From: Citromicrobium sp.
GTDB taxonomy: Bacteria > Pseudomonadota > Alphaproteobacteria > Sphingomonadales > Sphingomonadaceae
Direction of reading: 5' to 3'
NCBI GenBank assembly: GCA_002712945.1
Contig: PAVA01000039.1
Coordinates: forward strand, 1 to 33,718
Length of the DNA: 33,718 nt
The notes under the pieces were generated by a model. The model did not search any database. It worked only from the letters and a program-made list of their open reading frames with translations, and was not told the origin of the DNA. Position 1 is the first letter of the stretch. Each line of letters opens with the position of its first letter. The position numbers and the translations under genes are program-made. This document shows positions 24,575 through 32,544 of the stretch, one piece after another.

Positions 24575-25317
24575 CGACCCGTCTCCTCGGCCAGTTCCTC
24601 GAGCGGGGCGCCGCTTTCGAAATCGACCAGCGTGCCGAGCATCTGGAGATAGGCGATCAGCGCATCCATCTCGGTCACGCGGTCGGGGTCGCCATCGAAA
24701 TCGCGGATCTGCGCCTTGGGATAGCGTTCCGCGAGATCGCCTGCGTCCATGTTCGGATCGGCCTGCGCGAACAGATCGGCTTCCGCCATCTCCAGATCGC
24801 GGTCGCTATAGGGCACGCCGACGGTTTGCAGCGCGCGCAGCATGGCCCGCGCATCGGCGATCTTCAGGTTGCGCTCCGCCAGGAAGCCGTATTGCGGCAT
24901 GATGCTTTCGGGCACCACGCTCTGCGGGTCTTCGAGATGCTGGACGTGCCATTCGTCCGAATAGCGGCCGCCGACGCGGGCGAGATCGGGCCCGGTCCGC
25001 TTGGAACCCCACTGGAACGGATGGTCGTACATGCTCTCGGCCGCCAGCGAGTAGTGGCCGTAGCGCTCCACCTCGTCGCGGAACGGGCGGATCATCTGGC
25101 TGTGGCACGAATAGCAGCCTTCGCGGATGTAGATGTCGCGCCCCGCCTGTTCGAGCGGGCTGTAGGGGCGCACGCCCTCCACCTCCTCGATCGTGTTGTC
25201 GATCCAGAACAGCGGCGCGATTTCCACCGCGCCCCCGATGGCGACCGTGACGAAGGTGGCCACGGCGAGGAGCGTGATGTTTCGCTCCAGCTTTTTGTGT
25301 TGCTGCGTAAGGCTCAT
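24571..25317 (-). CDS. ccoO: cbb3 cytochrome c oxidase subunit II (monoheme) CcoO
   Basis: A 248-residue membrane-anchored c-type cytochrome. One N-terminal helix (about 13-38) is followed by the conserved Y(S/T)[29 protein letters not shown] block with heme motif Cys68-x2-Cys71-His72. Later conserved pieces are [39 protein letters not shown] and SIMPQY, whose methionine is the likely axial ligand. The C-terminal [13 protein letters not shown] is the family-typical ending. It starts 9 nt after ccoN with AGGA about 8 nt upstream of ATG 25317. Confidence 0.97.
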   Translation of the reverse strand: MSLTQQHKKLERNITLLAVATFVTVAIGGAVEIAPLFWIDNTIEEVEGVRPYSPLEQAGRDIYIREGCYSCHSQMIRPFRDEVERYGHYSLAAESMYDHPFQWGSKRTGPDLARVGGRYSDEWHVQHLEDPQSVVPESIMPQYGFLAERNLKIADARAMLRALQTVGVPYSDRDLEMAEADLFAQADPNMDAGDLAERYPKAQIRDFDGDPDRVTEMDALIAYLQMLGTLVDFESGAPLEELAEETGR

Positions 25318-25326
25318 CTCGGGATC

Positions 25327-27015
25327 CTATTCGGCGGGCACGGCATCGGGTTCGGCAGAAGGCCGTGCGCCGACAATCGGCTTGTCTTTCTCGGCGTCGT
25401 AGGGCGTCTCGGTCATCGGCGCTTCCTCGCGCACCTTGCCCGCCAGCGTCATCCAGATGTTGTAGGTCATCACCAGCGCGCCCGAGAGGTACAGCAACCC
25501 GCCGGTCATCCGCATGATGAACATGGGGTGCAGGGCCGCCACCGTGTCGGCGAAGCTGTGTACCAGGTAGCCGTCGGGCCCGTATTCACGCCACATCAGA
25601 CCCTGCATGATCCCCGCGACCCACATGCTCGCGGCGTAGAAGACGATGCCCACGGTCGCGAGCCAGAAGTGCCAGTTGATCATCCGCAGCGAATACATCC
25701 GCTCGCGCTGCCACAGGCGCGGAACGAGGTAGTAGACGCAGGCGAAGGTGATCATGCCGTTCCAGCCGAGCGCGCCCGAATGGACGTGGCCGATGGTCCA
25801 GTCGGTGTAGTGCGACAGGCTGTTGACCGCCTTGATCGACAGCATCGGCCCCTCGAAGGTGCTCATGCCGTAGAAGGCCAGCGCCATCACCATCATGCGG
25901 ATGATCGGGTCGGTGCGGATCTTGTCCCATGCGCCGTTGAGCGTCATCAGGCCGTTGATCATGCCGCCCCAGCTCGGCATCCACAGCATCACCGAGAACA
26001 CCATGCCCAGCGTCTGCGCCCAGTCGGGCAGCGCGGTATAGTGCAGGTGGTGCGGGCCCGCCCAGATGTAGAGGAAGATCAGCGACCAGAAGTGGATGAT
26101 CGACAGGCGGTAGCTGTAGATGGGCCGTTCCGCCTGCTTGGGCACGAAGTAGTACATCATCGCCAGGAAGCCGGCGGTCAGGAAGAACCCGACCGCGTTG
26201 TGGCCGTACCACCACTGGGTCAGCGCATCCTGCACGCCGGCAAAGGCGCTGTAGCTGCGCGAGCCCAGGAAGCTGACGGGCACCGCCAGGTTGTTGACCA
26301 CGTGCAGCATCGCGATGGTCACGATGAAGGCGAGGTAGAACCAGTTGGCGACGTAGATGTGCGGTTCGTTACGCTTGAGCAGCGTGGCGACGAACACCGC
26401 GAGGTATGCCACCCACACGATCGTCAGCCACAGGTCGACGTACCATTCGGGCTCCGCATATTCGCGGCTCTGCGTGACACCCAGGACATAGCCCGTCGCA
26501 GCGAGAACGATGAACAGCTGGTAGCCCCAGAAGACGAAGCGGGCGAGGCTGGGCAGCGCCAGCTGCGTGCGGCAGGTGCGCTGCACGACGTAGAAGCTGG
26601 TCGCCAGCAGGGCGTTGCCGCCGAAGGCGAAGATCACCGCTGAGGTGTGGAGGGGGCGCAGCCGACCGAAATTGAGGTAGGGCTCCACGTTGAGCCAGGG
26701 AAAGGCCATCTGCGAGGCGATGAACACGCCCGCGAGCAGGCCGACGATACCCCAGCCCATCGTCGCGATCACGCCCCAGCGCACGATCTCGTCGTCGTAC
26801 TTCGTGGGCGAGTCGGGCATCTTGAAAAAGGTTCGCCCGGTGCCGAGCGGGTCGAACCGCCCGGCGGTAATCCAGATCATCGCGAACGCGATCACCCCGA
26901 TGATCACCGCGTGCGCGGCAAAGCCGGCGTCCTTGGCGGTTGCCGCCGCACCCACTGCCAGGAGAAGCAGGACGAACCACAATCCGACCCTTCCCAGCGC
27001 TGCTTCGATTTGCAT
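25327..27015 (-). CDS. ccoN: cbb3 cytochrome c oxidase catalytic subunit I CcoN
   Basis: A 562-residue, about 12-14-helix heme-copper oxidase core that reduces oxygen at low concentration. Metal ligands are visible: His123 ([11 protein letters not shown], heme b), CuB ligand His272 ([11 protein letters not shown]), CuB ligands His322-His323 (AGPHHLHY), and His410/His412 ([13 protein letters not shown], heme b3/b). The catalytic Tyr316 sits six residues before His322, as in CcoN proteins with the His-Tyr crosslink. It is first in a compact ccoNOQPGHIS operon. A ribosome site AAGGGG lies about 7-8 nt before ATG 27015. A perfect FNR box is centred about 60 nt upstream of the start. Two extra N-terminal helices before TFFKMPDSP are a variation seen in some alphaproteobacteria. 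Confidence 0.97.
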   Translation of the reverse strand: MQIEAALGRVGLWFVLLLLAVGAAATAKDAGFAAHAVIIGVIAFAMIWITAGRFDPLGTGRTFFKMPDSPTKYDDEIVRWGVIATMGWGIVGLLAGVFIASQMAFPWLNVEPYLNFGRLRPLHTSAVIFAFGGNALLATSFYVVQRTCRTQLALPSLARFVFWGYQLFIVLAATGYVLGVTQSREYAEPEWYVDLWLTIVWVAYLAVFVATLLKRNEPHIYVANWFYLAFIVTIAMLHVVNNLAVPVSFLGSRSYSAFAGVQDALTQWWYGHNAVGFFLTAGFLAMMYYFVPKQAERPIYSYRLSIIHFWSLIFLYIWAGPHHLHYTALPDWAQTLGMVFSVMLWMPSWGGMINGLMTLNGAWDKIRTDPIIRMMVMALAFYGMSTFEGPMLSIKAVNSLSHYTDWTIGHVHSGALGWNGMITFACVYYLVPRLWQRERMYSLRMINWHFWLATVGIVFYAASMWVAGIMQGLMWREYGPDGYLVHSFADTVAALHPMFIMRMTGGLLYLSGALVMTYNIWMTLAGKVREEAPMTETPYDAEKDKPIVGARPSAEPDAVPAE

Positions 27016-27067
27016 GAACTGCCCCTTCCGTTTGCGGCATCCCTAGGGCCGCACGGATATCAACGCA

Positions 27068-27081
27068 TTGATTGAGATCAA
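27068..27081. promoter_or_regulatory. FNR/FixK box upstream of ccoN
   Basis: TTGATTGAGATCAA, a perfect TTGAT-N4-ATCAA palindrome, ends 53 nt before the ccoN start codon and lies just after the end of the second Crp/Fnr gene. If it activates from -41.5, transcription would start near 27033. Confidence 0.9.
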
Positions 27082-27093
27082 ATTACAAATATT

Positions 27094-27792
27094 TTATGCT
27101 GCGACCGCGAGTTGCCCCGTACAGCGCTTGAGACCCTCGGGATCGAGCACCCGCAGAACAGAGCGACCGCGTGTTTCGATCAGCCCCAACTCCTTGAGTT
27201 CGCTGAACTGACGGCTGACGGTTTCGATCGTCAGGCCCAGGCTTTCCGCGATCTCTCCGCGCGACATCGGCAGCTCGATCGGCGCATCGTGCCGGTTCGC
27301 AGGGGCCAGGCGTTCCCACAGGTCGAGGACGAAGCATGCCACCCGCTCGCGGGCCGATCTTCGGCCGAGCATGATCGCGTTCTCCCTGCTCAGGGCGAGC
27401 GCGCGCATGGTCTCTTCCGATGCGATCCGCAGCAGCCCGCAACTCTCCGGCGCGGCACCGAGGAAGCTGTCCGCCGGCATCACGAGAATCTCGCTTTCCA
27501 CCAGGGCGGTCAGTGCGAAATTGTACCGCCCGCGCTCCGGCACATGCACGATGTCGCCCGCGAAGTTGAACGCGACAATCTGTTCGCGTTCGGTCGAGAC
27601 ATAGGCGGCGAGCTTCGTCGCGCCGCTGCCCACGAAGACGAAATGCGCGCGGTTCTCGTCGAGGTCGAGCCGCCCGCCGGGCGGCAGATCCTCGGCAAAG
27701 GCTTCGTGCCGCAGGCGCAGGATCGCGGCATCGGTAAGGGTCGCAGGGAGCACGCGCGCGGCGAATTCGTCGAACAAATCGGGGAAATTCAT
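27094..27792 (-). CDS. Crp/Fnr family regulator without Fe-S cysteines (FixK-like)
   Basis: A 232-residue Crp/Fnr regulator. The N-terminal ~25 residues lack any cysteine, and the three cysteines present (118, 153, 224) are not in FNR cluster positions, so it is not an oxygen sensor of the FnrL type. The effector domain spans about 25-115, followed by the dimer helix (about 120-160). The HTH at about 176-202 (MSRGEIAESLGLTIETVSRQFSELK) carries Glu190/Ser193/Arg194 identical to those of FnrL, so it should read the same TTGAT boxes. It lies directly upstream of ccoN in the same orientation, with its own FNR-like box at 27847-27860. Its role is probably a FixK-like second tier of low-oxygen control; ligand unknown. 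Ribosome site AGAGGA precedes ATG 27792 by 9 nt and is inside a hairpin. Confidence 0.88.
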   Translation of the reverse strand: MNFPDLFDEFAARVLPATLTDAAILRLRHEAFAEDLPPGGRLDLDENRAHFVFVGSGATKLAAYVSTEREQIVAFNFAGDIVHVPERGRYNFALTALVESEILVMPADSFLGAAPESCGLLRIASEETMRALALSRENAIMLGRRSARERVACFVLDLWERLAPANRHDAPIELPMSRGEIAESLGLTIETVSRQFSELKELGLIETRGRSVLRVLDPEGLKRCTGQLAVAA

Positions 27793-27800
27793 GGCTCTGA

Positions 27801-27837
27801 TCCTCTGTTGGCGGCCGGGGCGTACCGCGACAGAGGA
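27801..27837 (-). other. hairpin covering the ribosome site of the second crp/fnr gene
   Basis: On the - strand TCCTCTGT (27837-27830) can pair perfectly with ACAGAGGA (27808-27801), which contains the Shine-Dalgarno AGAGGA. Inner GCGG/CCGC pairing could extend the stem. Such a fold would hide the ribosome site if the transcript starts upstream of 27837. Confidence 0.4.
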
Positions 27838-27846
27838 GGCCTTTCC

Positions 27847-27860
27847 TTGATCTGGGTCAA
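27847..27860. promoter_or_regulatory. FNR/FixK-like box upstream of second crp/fnr gene
   Basis: TTGATCTGGGTCAA fits TTGAT-N4-(A/G)TCAA with one departure from the perfect palindrome. It lies 54 nt before ATG 27792, close to the spacing of the ccoN box from its gene. Confidence 0.78.
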
Positions 27861-27882
27861 GTCCAGCGGGAAAGGGGGCCTG

Positions 27883-27958
27883 TGGTGCCGGTTGAGGGAC
27901 TCGAACCCCCGACCTTCGGTTTACAAAACCGCTGCTCTACCAGCTGAGCTAAACCGGC
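27883..27958 (-). tRNA. tRNA-Thr (anticodon TGT)
   Basis: A 76-nt cloverleaf with encoded CCA. Acceptor GCCGGTT pairs with AACCGGC. The D arm is GCTCAGCTGGTAGAGC. The anticodon loop TTTGTAA gives anticodon TGT (27925-27923), which reads ACA. The T arm GGGGGTTCGAGTCCCTC is canonical. The outermost anticodon-stem pair is a G-A mismatch, which I recall from other alphaproteobacterial tRNA-Thr(TGT). Confidence 0.95.
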
Positions 27959-28059
27959 CCTTCCTGGCGACGCGCATTGCGGCAAAACTGCGCCTGCGTC
28001 CAGCCCGCTTGCACAGGTCGAGCGTGGTTCGACACCGGTCGAATGCAAACCGCCGATCT

Positions 28060-28088
28060 TTGGCAAATCCGCCCCGATCTGTTATGGT
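28060..28088 (+). promoter_or_regulatory. sigma70-type promoter for TM2 gene
   Basis: TTGGCA (28060-28065) and TATGGT (28083-28088) have exactly 17-nt spacing, 27 nt upstream of the GTG start. A perfect inverted repeat TTCGAC-ACCG-GTCGAA (28028-28043) lies 16 nt before the -35 and could be an operator. Confidence 0.5.
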
Positions 28089-28114
28089 TAACGCACCCAA
28101 GCAAGGAAAACGAA

Positions 28115-28417
28115 GTGGACCAGAATCTCCGCACGCAACTGCAATACGACGCGCAGAAGAAATCGATCGCCGCGGCCTATATCCTGTGGCTTTTCCTGGG
28201 CACTTTCGGGGCGCACCGTTTCTATCTGGGCCACATCGGCAGCGGGGCCATCCAGCTTACCTTGCTGTTGCTCGGCTGGGTTCCGTTCTTCCTCGGCTGG
28301 ATCGTGCTGGGCGTGTGGTGGCTGGTGGATGCGTTCCTCATTCCTGCCCAGGCCGAACGGCGCAATCTCGAAATGCTCGAACGCCTCGGCGGGGACCTGT
28401 CTGCCATCCCGGCCTGA
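28115..28417 (+). CDS. TM2 domain-containing protein
   Basis: A 100-residue membrane protein with the TM2 domain: first helix with AAYILWLFLGTFGAHRFYLG (residues 20-39), the hallmark GxFGxHRFYLG turn, then GSGAIQLTLLLLGWVPFFLGWIVLGVWWLVDAFLIP. The C-terminal 20 residues are charged. A GTG start at 28115 is chosen because AAGGA lies 8 nt upstream and the promoter at 28060-28088 would place transcription start just before it; the frame upstream of this overlaps the promoter and is rejected. TM2 proteins in bacteria have no settled function. It converges on the DUF429 gene with a 3-nt gap. Confidence 0.85.
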   Translation: MDQNLRTQLQYDAQKKSIAAAYILWLFLGTFGAHRFYLGHIGSGAIQLTLLLLGWVPFFLGWIVLGVWWLVDAFLIPAQAERRNLEMLERLGGDLSAIPA

Positions 28418-28420
28418 TCG

Positions 28421-29302
28421 CTAGCGCGCGCCGAACGTCCAGCCCTCCGTTCGGGCCACTGCCCTGGTGAGCCCGCGCGGCGTCCATAGCGCCGCATCCT
28501 CGCCATTCTTCCTCAGCCATGCGGCGGTGAGCAGGGCATCCGCGCTGTGATCGTCGAGAGGGCCGGTGCCCGCCACGGGGGCCGAACCGAGCGCGGCCAG
28601 TCCTTCGTCCAGCAGCGCGTGGTCCCTGATTTTGCGCCCGCGGCGGGCGGGCAGTGCCTCGAGCGAGGCGAGCGCGGTGTAGATTTCGACGAGAACCGAT
28701 CCTTCGCGTGGCAGCGGGTCGACCGGCCACACGGGCAGCACATGGTTCAGCCGGTGGAGCAGGCGCATGCCGGTGAGGCTCGACTTGCCGACCTGCGCCG
28801 CGCCGACGAGGTTGAAGTTGGAGACCGGGCGGCAGCCCATGGCGCGCTGGGTTTCTTCCGCGACGCGAAAGCGGCCCTCGCGGCTGGCCGCATCGGGCGC
28901 GTGGAAGCGGTCGCCCTCGTTTGCGCCGCCGTGGCGGAAATAGCGTGCCAGCTCGTCGTGCCGAAGAACTCCGCCAGCCTCCAGATGCGGATCGTCGGCG
29001 GAAAGACTGTCGACCAGCGCCCACAGCGCCTTCGCATCGGGTGGCGAGCCTTCCCAGCCCGGGAAGAAGGCGCCACAATCGGCGAAGGGTAGGGCGATGC
29101 CGAGATCCATGCCGACCAGCGTATCGGGTGGCAGGTCGTCGCGAAGGAAAGCGAGGACTTCGGCCCGGCTCCACTTGCGCTCCGCTTCGACCAACTGCGG
29201 CGGGCCGCCGCGCGCATCGGCCAGCGCGAGCGCGATTCCCGCATGCCGCTCGCCGCGCGCGCCCGACCAGTCGATCGCGAGGAAATGGGAAAAGCGGTTC
29301 AA
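28421..29302 (-). CDS. DUF429-like RNase H-fold protein coupled to rarA
   Basis: A 293-residue soluble protein. It starts with the RNase H-fold first-strand motif FLAIDWSGARG, followed by DTLVGMDLGIALPFAD (second acidic strand), an inserted Trp/Asp/His-rich segment, and a late DDHSADALLTAAWLRKNG motif. Asp residues in IDWSG, GMDLG and DxHSADAL form the acidic triad pattern of the DUF429/predicted-nuclease group. The start is taken as TTG 29302, forming TTGA with the rarA stop, with AAGG about 6 nt upstream. The upstream extension of the frame runs through rarA and is rejected. Coupling to rarA suggests a DNA-metabolism partner, but enzymatic activity is unproven. Confidence 0.72.
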   Translation of the reverse strand: MNRFSHFLAIDWSGARGERHAGIALALADARGGPPQLVEAERKWSRAEVLAFLRDDLPPDTLVGMDLGIALPFADCGAFFPGWEGSPPDAKALWALVDSLSADDPHLEAGGVLRHDELARYFRHGGANEGDRFHAPDAASREGRFRVAEETQRAMGCRPVSNFNLVGAAQVGKSSLTGMRLLHRLNHVLPVWPVDPLPREGSVLVEIYTALASLEALPARRGRKIRDHALLDEGLAALGSAPVAGTGPLDDHSADALLTAAWLRKNGEDAALWTPRGLTRAVARTEGWTFGAR

Positions 29303-30618
29303 TCCCGGCCTTTGCGTCGCGCGTTCCAGAACTCCATTCGCTCCGCCACGCGCTTCTCGAACCCACGCCCGGTCGGCTGGTAGAAGCTCTGGGGCTCCAT
29401 CTCGTCGGGCCAGTAATTGTCGCCCGAAAACGCGTCCTCGGCGGCGTGATCGTACGCATAGCCCTCGCCATAGCCGATGTCCTTCATCAGCTTCGTGGGC
29501 GCGTTGAGGATGTTCTTGGGCGGGGTGAGGCTGCCGGTTTCCTTCGCCACGCGCCAGGCGGTGTTGGCCGCCTTGTAGGATGCGTTCGATTTGGGCGCCG
29601 TCGCGAGATAGATGCACGCCTGCACCAGCGCCAGCTCGCCCTCGGGGCTGCCGAGAAATTCGTACGCGTCGCGCGCGGCGATGCACTGGGTGAGCGCTGC
29701 CGGGTCGGCCATGCCGATATCCTCCACTGCCATGCGCACCAGCCGCCGCGCGAGATAGCGCGGCTCTTCGCCAGCGGTCAGCATCCGCGCGAGGTAATAG
29801 AGCGCGGCGTCGGGGTCGCTCCCGCGCACCGCCTTGTGCAGCGCGGAAATCAAGTTGTAGTGCCCGTCGCGGTCCTTGTCGTACACCGCCACGCGGCGCT
29901 GCAGGAAGCTGCCGAGCCCTGCGGGATCGAGTGGCTCCGTCAGCCCCGCATTATACAGCGTTTCCGCCTGGTTGAGCAGGAAGCGGCCGTCACCATCGGC
30001 CGAAGCGATCAGCGCGGCGCGCGCGTCATCGGTGAGGGGGAGGGGGCGCTCCAGCTCCTCGGCGCGGGTCAGCAATTCGCCCAGCGCCTCGTGCCCCAAT
30101 CGCTCGAGGATCAGCACCTGTGCGCGGCTGAGCAGCGCGGCGTTGAGGGCGAAGCTGGGGTTCTCGGTCGTCGCGCCGACCAGCGTCACCGTGCCGCGCT
30201 CAACGAAAGGGAGGAAGCCGTCCTGCTGCGCGCGGTTGAAGCGGTGAATCTCGTCCACGAAGAGCAGCGTCTTCTGCCCTGCCTGCGCGGCCTTGTCCGC
30301 CTCGGCAAAGGCCTTCTTCAGGTCTGCCACGCCGCTGAACACCGCGCTGACGGCGGCGAAGCGCATCCCCACGGCATCGGCAAGCAGACGCGCAATGGTC
30401 GTCTTGCCCGTGCCCGGCGGGCCCCACAGGATCATGCTGGAGAGGCGCCCCGCCGCCACCATCCGCCCGATCGAGCCTTCCGGCCCGGTCAGATGCTCCT
30501 GCCCGACGACCTCATCGAGGGTGCGCGGGCGCAGGCGGTCCGCCAGCGGCGCATCTTCGCGCGGCTGGTCGGGAGCGGAGGCAGGGGGTGGGGGATCGTC
30601 CCCGAAAAGATCGGCCAT
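29299..30618 (-). CDS. rarA: replication-associated recombination protein RarA/MgsA
   Basis: A 439-residue AAA+ ATPase of the clamp-loader clade acting at stalled replication forks. Walker A is GPPGTGKT (66-73), Walker B is LLFVDEIHRFN (118-128), and sensor 1 is ATTENPSF (149-156). Sensor 2 and the RarA tetramerisation region follow, with ALHKAVRGSDPDAALYYLARML, RRLVRMAVEDIGMADP and the C-terminal NAPTKLMKDIGYGEGYAYDHA block. An N-terminal MADLFGDDPPPP segment resembles the beta-clamp/SSB-interacting tails seen in the family. Start ATG 30618; the stop overlaps the DUF429 start as TTGA. Confidence 0.96.
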   Translation of the reverse strand: MADLFGDDPPPPASAPDQPREDAPLADRLRPRTLDEVVGQEHLTGPEGSIGRMVAAGRLSSMILWGPPGTGKTTIARLLADAVGMRFAAVSAVFSGVADLKKAFAEADKAAQAGQKTLLFVDEIHRFNRAQQDGFLPFVERGTVTLVGATTENPSFALNAALLSRAQVLILERLGHEALGELLTRAEELERPLPLTDDARAALIASADGDGRFLLNQAETLYNAGLTEPLDPAGLGSFLQRRVAVYDKDRDGHYNLISALHKAVRGSDPDAALYYLARMLTAGEEPRYLARRLVRMAVEDIGMADPAALTQCIAARDAYEFLGSPEGELALVQACIYLATAPKSNASYKAANTAWRVAKETGSLTPPKNILNAPTKLMKDIGYGEGYAYDHAAEDAFSGDNYWPDEMEPQSFYQPTGRGFEKRVAERMEFWNARRKGRD

Positions 30619-30715
30619 GGGCAGCGAGATAGGGGCGCTTGGCGCGACTTGCCAATCCCATGGGGCGGGCTAAGCTCCGCGCAGGGGTCGCACCTTGTGG
30701 GAGAGGGACGAACCA

Positions 30716-31174
30716 ATGGACGACGAACTCGAAACGAAGACGCCGTGGCACCTGTGGGTGGTCGGCGTGGTCTCGCTGCTGTGGCACGCCTTCGGTGCGA
30801 ACGATTATATCCAGACGCAGACGGGCAATCTGGAATATCTGGGCCGGATGGCGGACATGATGGGGGTGAGTGCTCAGGCTGTCGCCGAATACTACCAAGG
30901 CCAGTCGATCCTGTTTCACACCGCCTGGGCCGTCGGCATCTGGGGAGCCGTGCTCGGCTCGATCCTGCTGCTGCTGCGGACCCGCCTTGCGTATTACGCC
31001 TTCATCCTGAGCTTTATCGGCACCGTGATCTCCTTCGCGATGCAATACGTGGACCCGATGCCGGGGATCGAGATGACCGGCTTCCAGATCGGCATGACCA
31101 TCGCGATCTTCGCGATCGAACTGCTGCTGATCCTCTACGCGCGGGCGATGAAGAATCGCGGCGTGCTGCGCTGA
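30716..31174 (+). CDS. small multi-pass membrane protein of unknown function
   Basis: A 152-residue protein with four hydrophobic segments: about 19-35 (HLWVVGVVSLLWHAFGANDY), 70-90 (FHTAWAVGIWGAVLGSILLLL), 96-113 and 125-143. The first helix contains a Trp-His-Ala-Phe-Gly-Ala-Asn-Asp-Tyr stretch, and the N-terminus is acidic. ATG 30716 is chosen with a GAGAGGGA ribosome site about 7 nt upstream; a GTG at 30695 in frame is less likely. No domain is recognised. The stop codon directly abuts the stop of the convergent glycosyltransferase (31174/31175). It is divergent from rarA. Confidence 0.75.
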   Translation: MDDELETKTPWHLWVVGVVSLLWHAFGANDYIQTQTGNLEYLGRMADMMGVSAQAVAEYYQGQSILFHTAWAVGIWGAVLGSILLLLRTRLAYYAFILSFIGTVISFAMQYVDPMPGIEMTGFQIGMTIAIFAIELLLILYARAMKNRGVLR

Positions 31175-32344
31175 CTATCCTGCCTGCGGCCCATCCTGCT
31201 TTTTTCGGGCATTGGCGAGCCGCAGGTAGGTATCGACCATCGAGGCGTTGATCGCCTCCCAGGTGTAGGGCTGGCTGCGTGCCAGCCCTGCCGCGCCGTG
31301 GCGCGCGCGCAATTCCGGATCGATGCAATAGGGGGCGAGCGCGTTTGCAAAGCCCTCGACATCGCCCGGCGTCACCAGAACGCCTGTCTCCCCGTCGGCG
31401 ACGAGGCTGGAACTGCCGGTGGCGTTCGCCGCGACCACCGGAATGGCGCAGGCCATGTGTTCCAGCGTGACGTTGCCGAAGGTCTCGGTGATCGAGGGGT
31501 TGAAGAAAATGTCGCTGCTGGCGACCGCGCGGCCCAGATCCTTGCCACCCTGGTGGCCGACGAAGATGCCGCCGGGCAAAGCCTTCTCGAACCAGCCGCG
31601 CGCGGGCCCTTCGCCGATGACCATCACCCGGTGCGGTACCTGGCGCTTGCGGAGCGCGATGATCGAGTCGGTGAAGACGTCGAGCCCCTTTTCCATCACC
31701 AGGCGGCCGAGGAAGGAGATCACCACCTCCTCGTCCCCGATGCCGAGCGACCGCCGCCATTCCATGTCGCGCGCGCCCGGATGGAACACCTCCCGGTCGA
31801 TCCCGCGGGTCCAGATGCCGATATCGTCGTTCATCTTCTGCGCGCGCAGCACGTCGACCATGCCTTCGGACGGGGCGACAAGCGCGTCGCACTTGCGGTA
31901 CATGGCGCGCAGCCACGCCTCGACCGCGGGCTCCAGAAAGCCGAGCTTGTAATAGCGCGGATAGGTCTCGAACCGGGTGTGGACCGAACCGAGCACCGGG
32001 ACATTATTCTTGCGCGCCCAGTCGACCGCCTGGCGACAGGTGCGGTCGGGGCTGGCGACATGGACGAGGTTGGGGCGGAAGGCCTCGAACTTCTCCTTGC
32101 TCTTGCCCGTCAGCCCCAGCGGCACACGGTATTCGGAGCGGCCGGGAATTGCGATCGAGGGTACGGAGACGATCTCGCCGACCGCAGCGACCTGCGGATT
32201 CTTCACGGTCGGCGCGAAGATGCGCACCGCGCCGCCCAGCTCCAGCACATGACCCACCAGACGGTTGAGCGCCTGGGTCGGCCCGTCGCGGACCATGTTG
32301 TAGTTGCCGCTGACAAGGGCGATGCGCAGGTCGGTGACGTCCAT
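31175..32344 (-). CDS. GT4-family glycosyltransferase (mannosyltransferase-like)
   Basis: A 389-residue GT-B glycosyltransferase. The N-terminal acceptor domain begins RIALVSGNYNMVRDGPTQALNRLV, with HVASPDRTCRQAVDWARKNNVPVLGSVHTRFETYPRYY. The C-terminal donor domain has FLGRLVMEKGLDVF (211-224), VIGEGPARG and the GT4 E-x7-E motif in SITETFGNVTLEHMAC (Glu287 and Glu295). The TRFETYPRYY and ETFGNVTLEHMA patterns resemble GDP-mannose-dependent alpha-mannosyltransferases and SqdX-like sulfoquinovosyltransferases involved in glycolipid synthesis; the donor cannot be fixed from sequence. It is cytoplasmic or peripheral to the membrane. Start ATG 32344 is divergent from serC. Confidence 0.88.
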   Translation of the reverse strand: MDVTDLRIALVSGNYNMVRDGPTQALNRLVGHVLELGGAVRIFAPTVKNPQVAAVGEIVSVPSIAIPGRSEYRVPLGLTGKSKEKFEAFRPNLVHVASPDRTCRQAVDWARKNNVPVLGSVHTRFETYPRYYKLGFLEPAVEAWLRAMYRKCDALVAPSEGMVDVLRAQKMNDDIGIWTRGIDREVFHPGARDMEWRRSLGIGDEEVVISFLGRLVMEKGLDVFTDSIIALRKRQVPHRVMVIGEGPARGWFEKALPGGIFVGHQGGKDLGRAVASSDIFFNPSITETFGNVTLEHMACAIPVVAANATGSSSLVADGETGVLVTPGDVEGFANALAPYCIDPELRARHGAAGLARSQPYTWEAINASMVDTYLRLANARKKQDGPQAG

Positions 32345-32458
32345 GGCGGCTCGCCTTAGGCGCGCGCGAGCCGCTTGGCGAGGGGTGCTCGTGGGGAGGG
32401 ATGCCCGTTCGATCCGTCGAACAGACGCTCCGCCCTGTCGATAGAGATGCGTTTCGCA

Positions 32459-32486
32459 TTGACTTGCTCCAGCGCAACTTTATTGC
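32459..32486 (+). promoter_or_regulatory. possible serC promoter
   Basis: TTGACT (32459-32464) and TATTGC (32481-32486) are spaced 16 nt apart, about 60 nt upstream of the serC start. The -10 match is only moderate. Confidence 0.35.
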
Positions 32487-32488
32487 CG

Positions 32489-32517
32489 CGCGTGGGCCAC
32501 GCGGTCCCAACGCCGCG
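32489..32517 (+). other. alternative hairpins in serC leader
   Basis: CGCGT/ACGCG (32489-32493 with 32499-32503, within the near-palindrome CGCGTGGGCCACGCG) competes with CGCGG/CCGCG (32500-32504 with 32513-32517). A short UCUC...GAGA pairing further on could also touch the ribosome site AAGGAG. A conserved serC leader RNA is known from alphaproteobacteria, but I cannot confirm a match. Confidence 0.35.
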
Positions 32518-32544
32518 CGCGCTCTCTGCAAGGAGAAGCATGAC

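Noticed and set aside
24826..26643. 605-codon open frame on the + strand opposite ccoO and ccoN
   Set aside because: Antisense shadow of ccoN/ccoO; His/Arg/Asp-rich without family features.
27977..28114. N-terminal extension of the TM2 protein
   Set aside because: It covers the promoter and inverted repeat; GTG 28115 has a good ribosome site.
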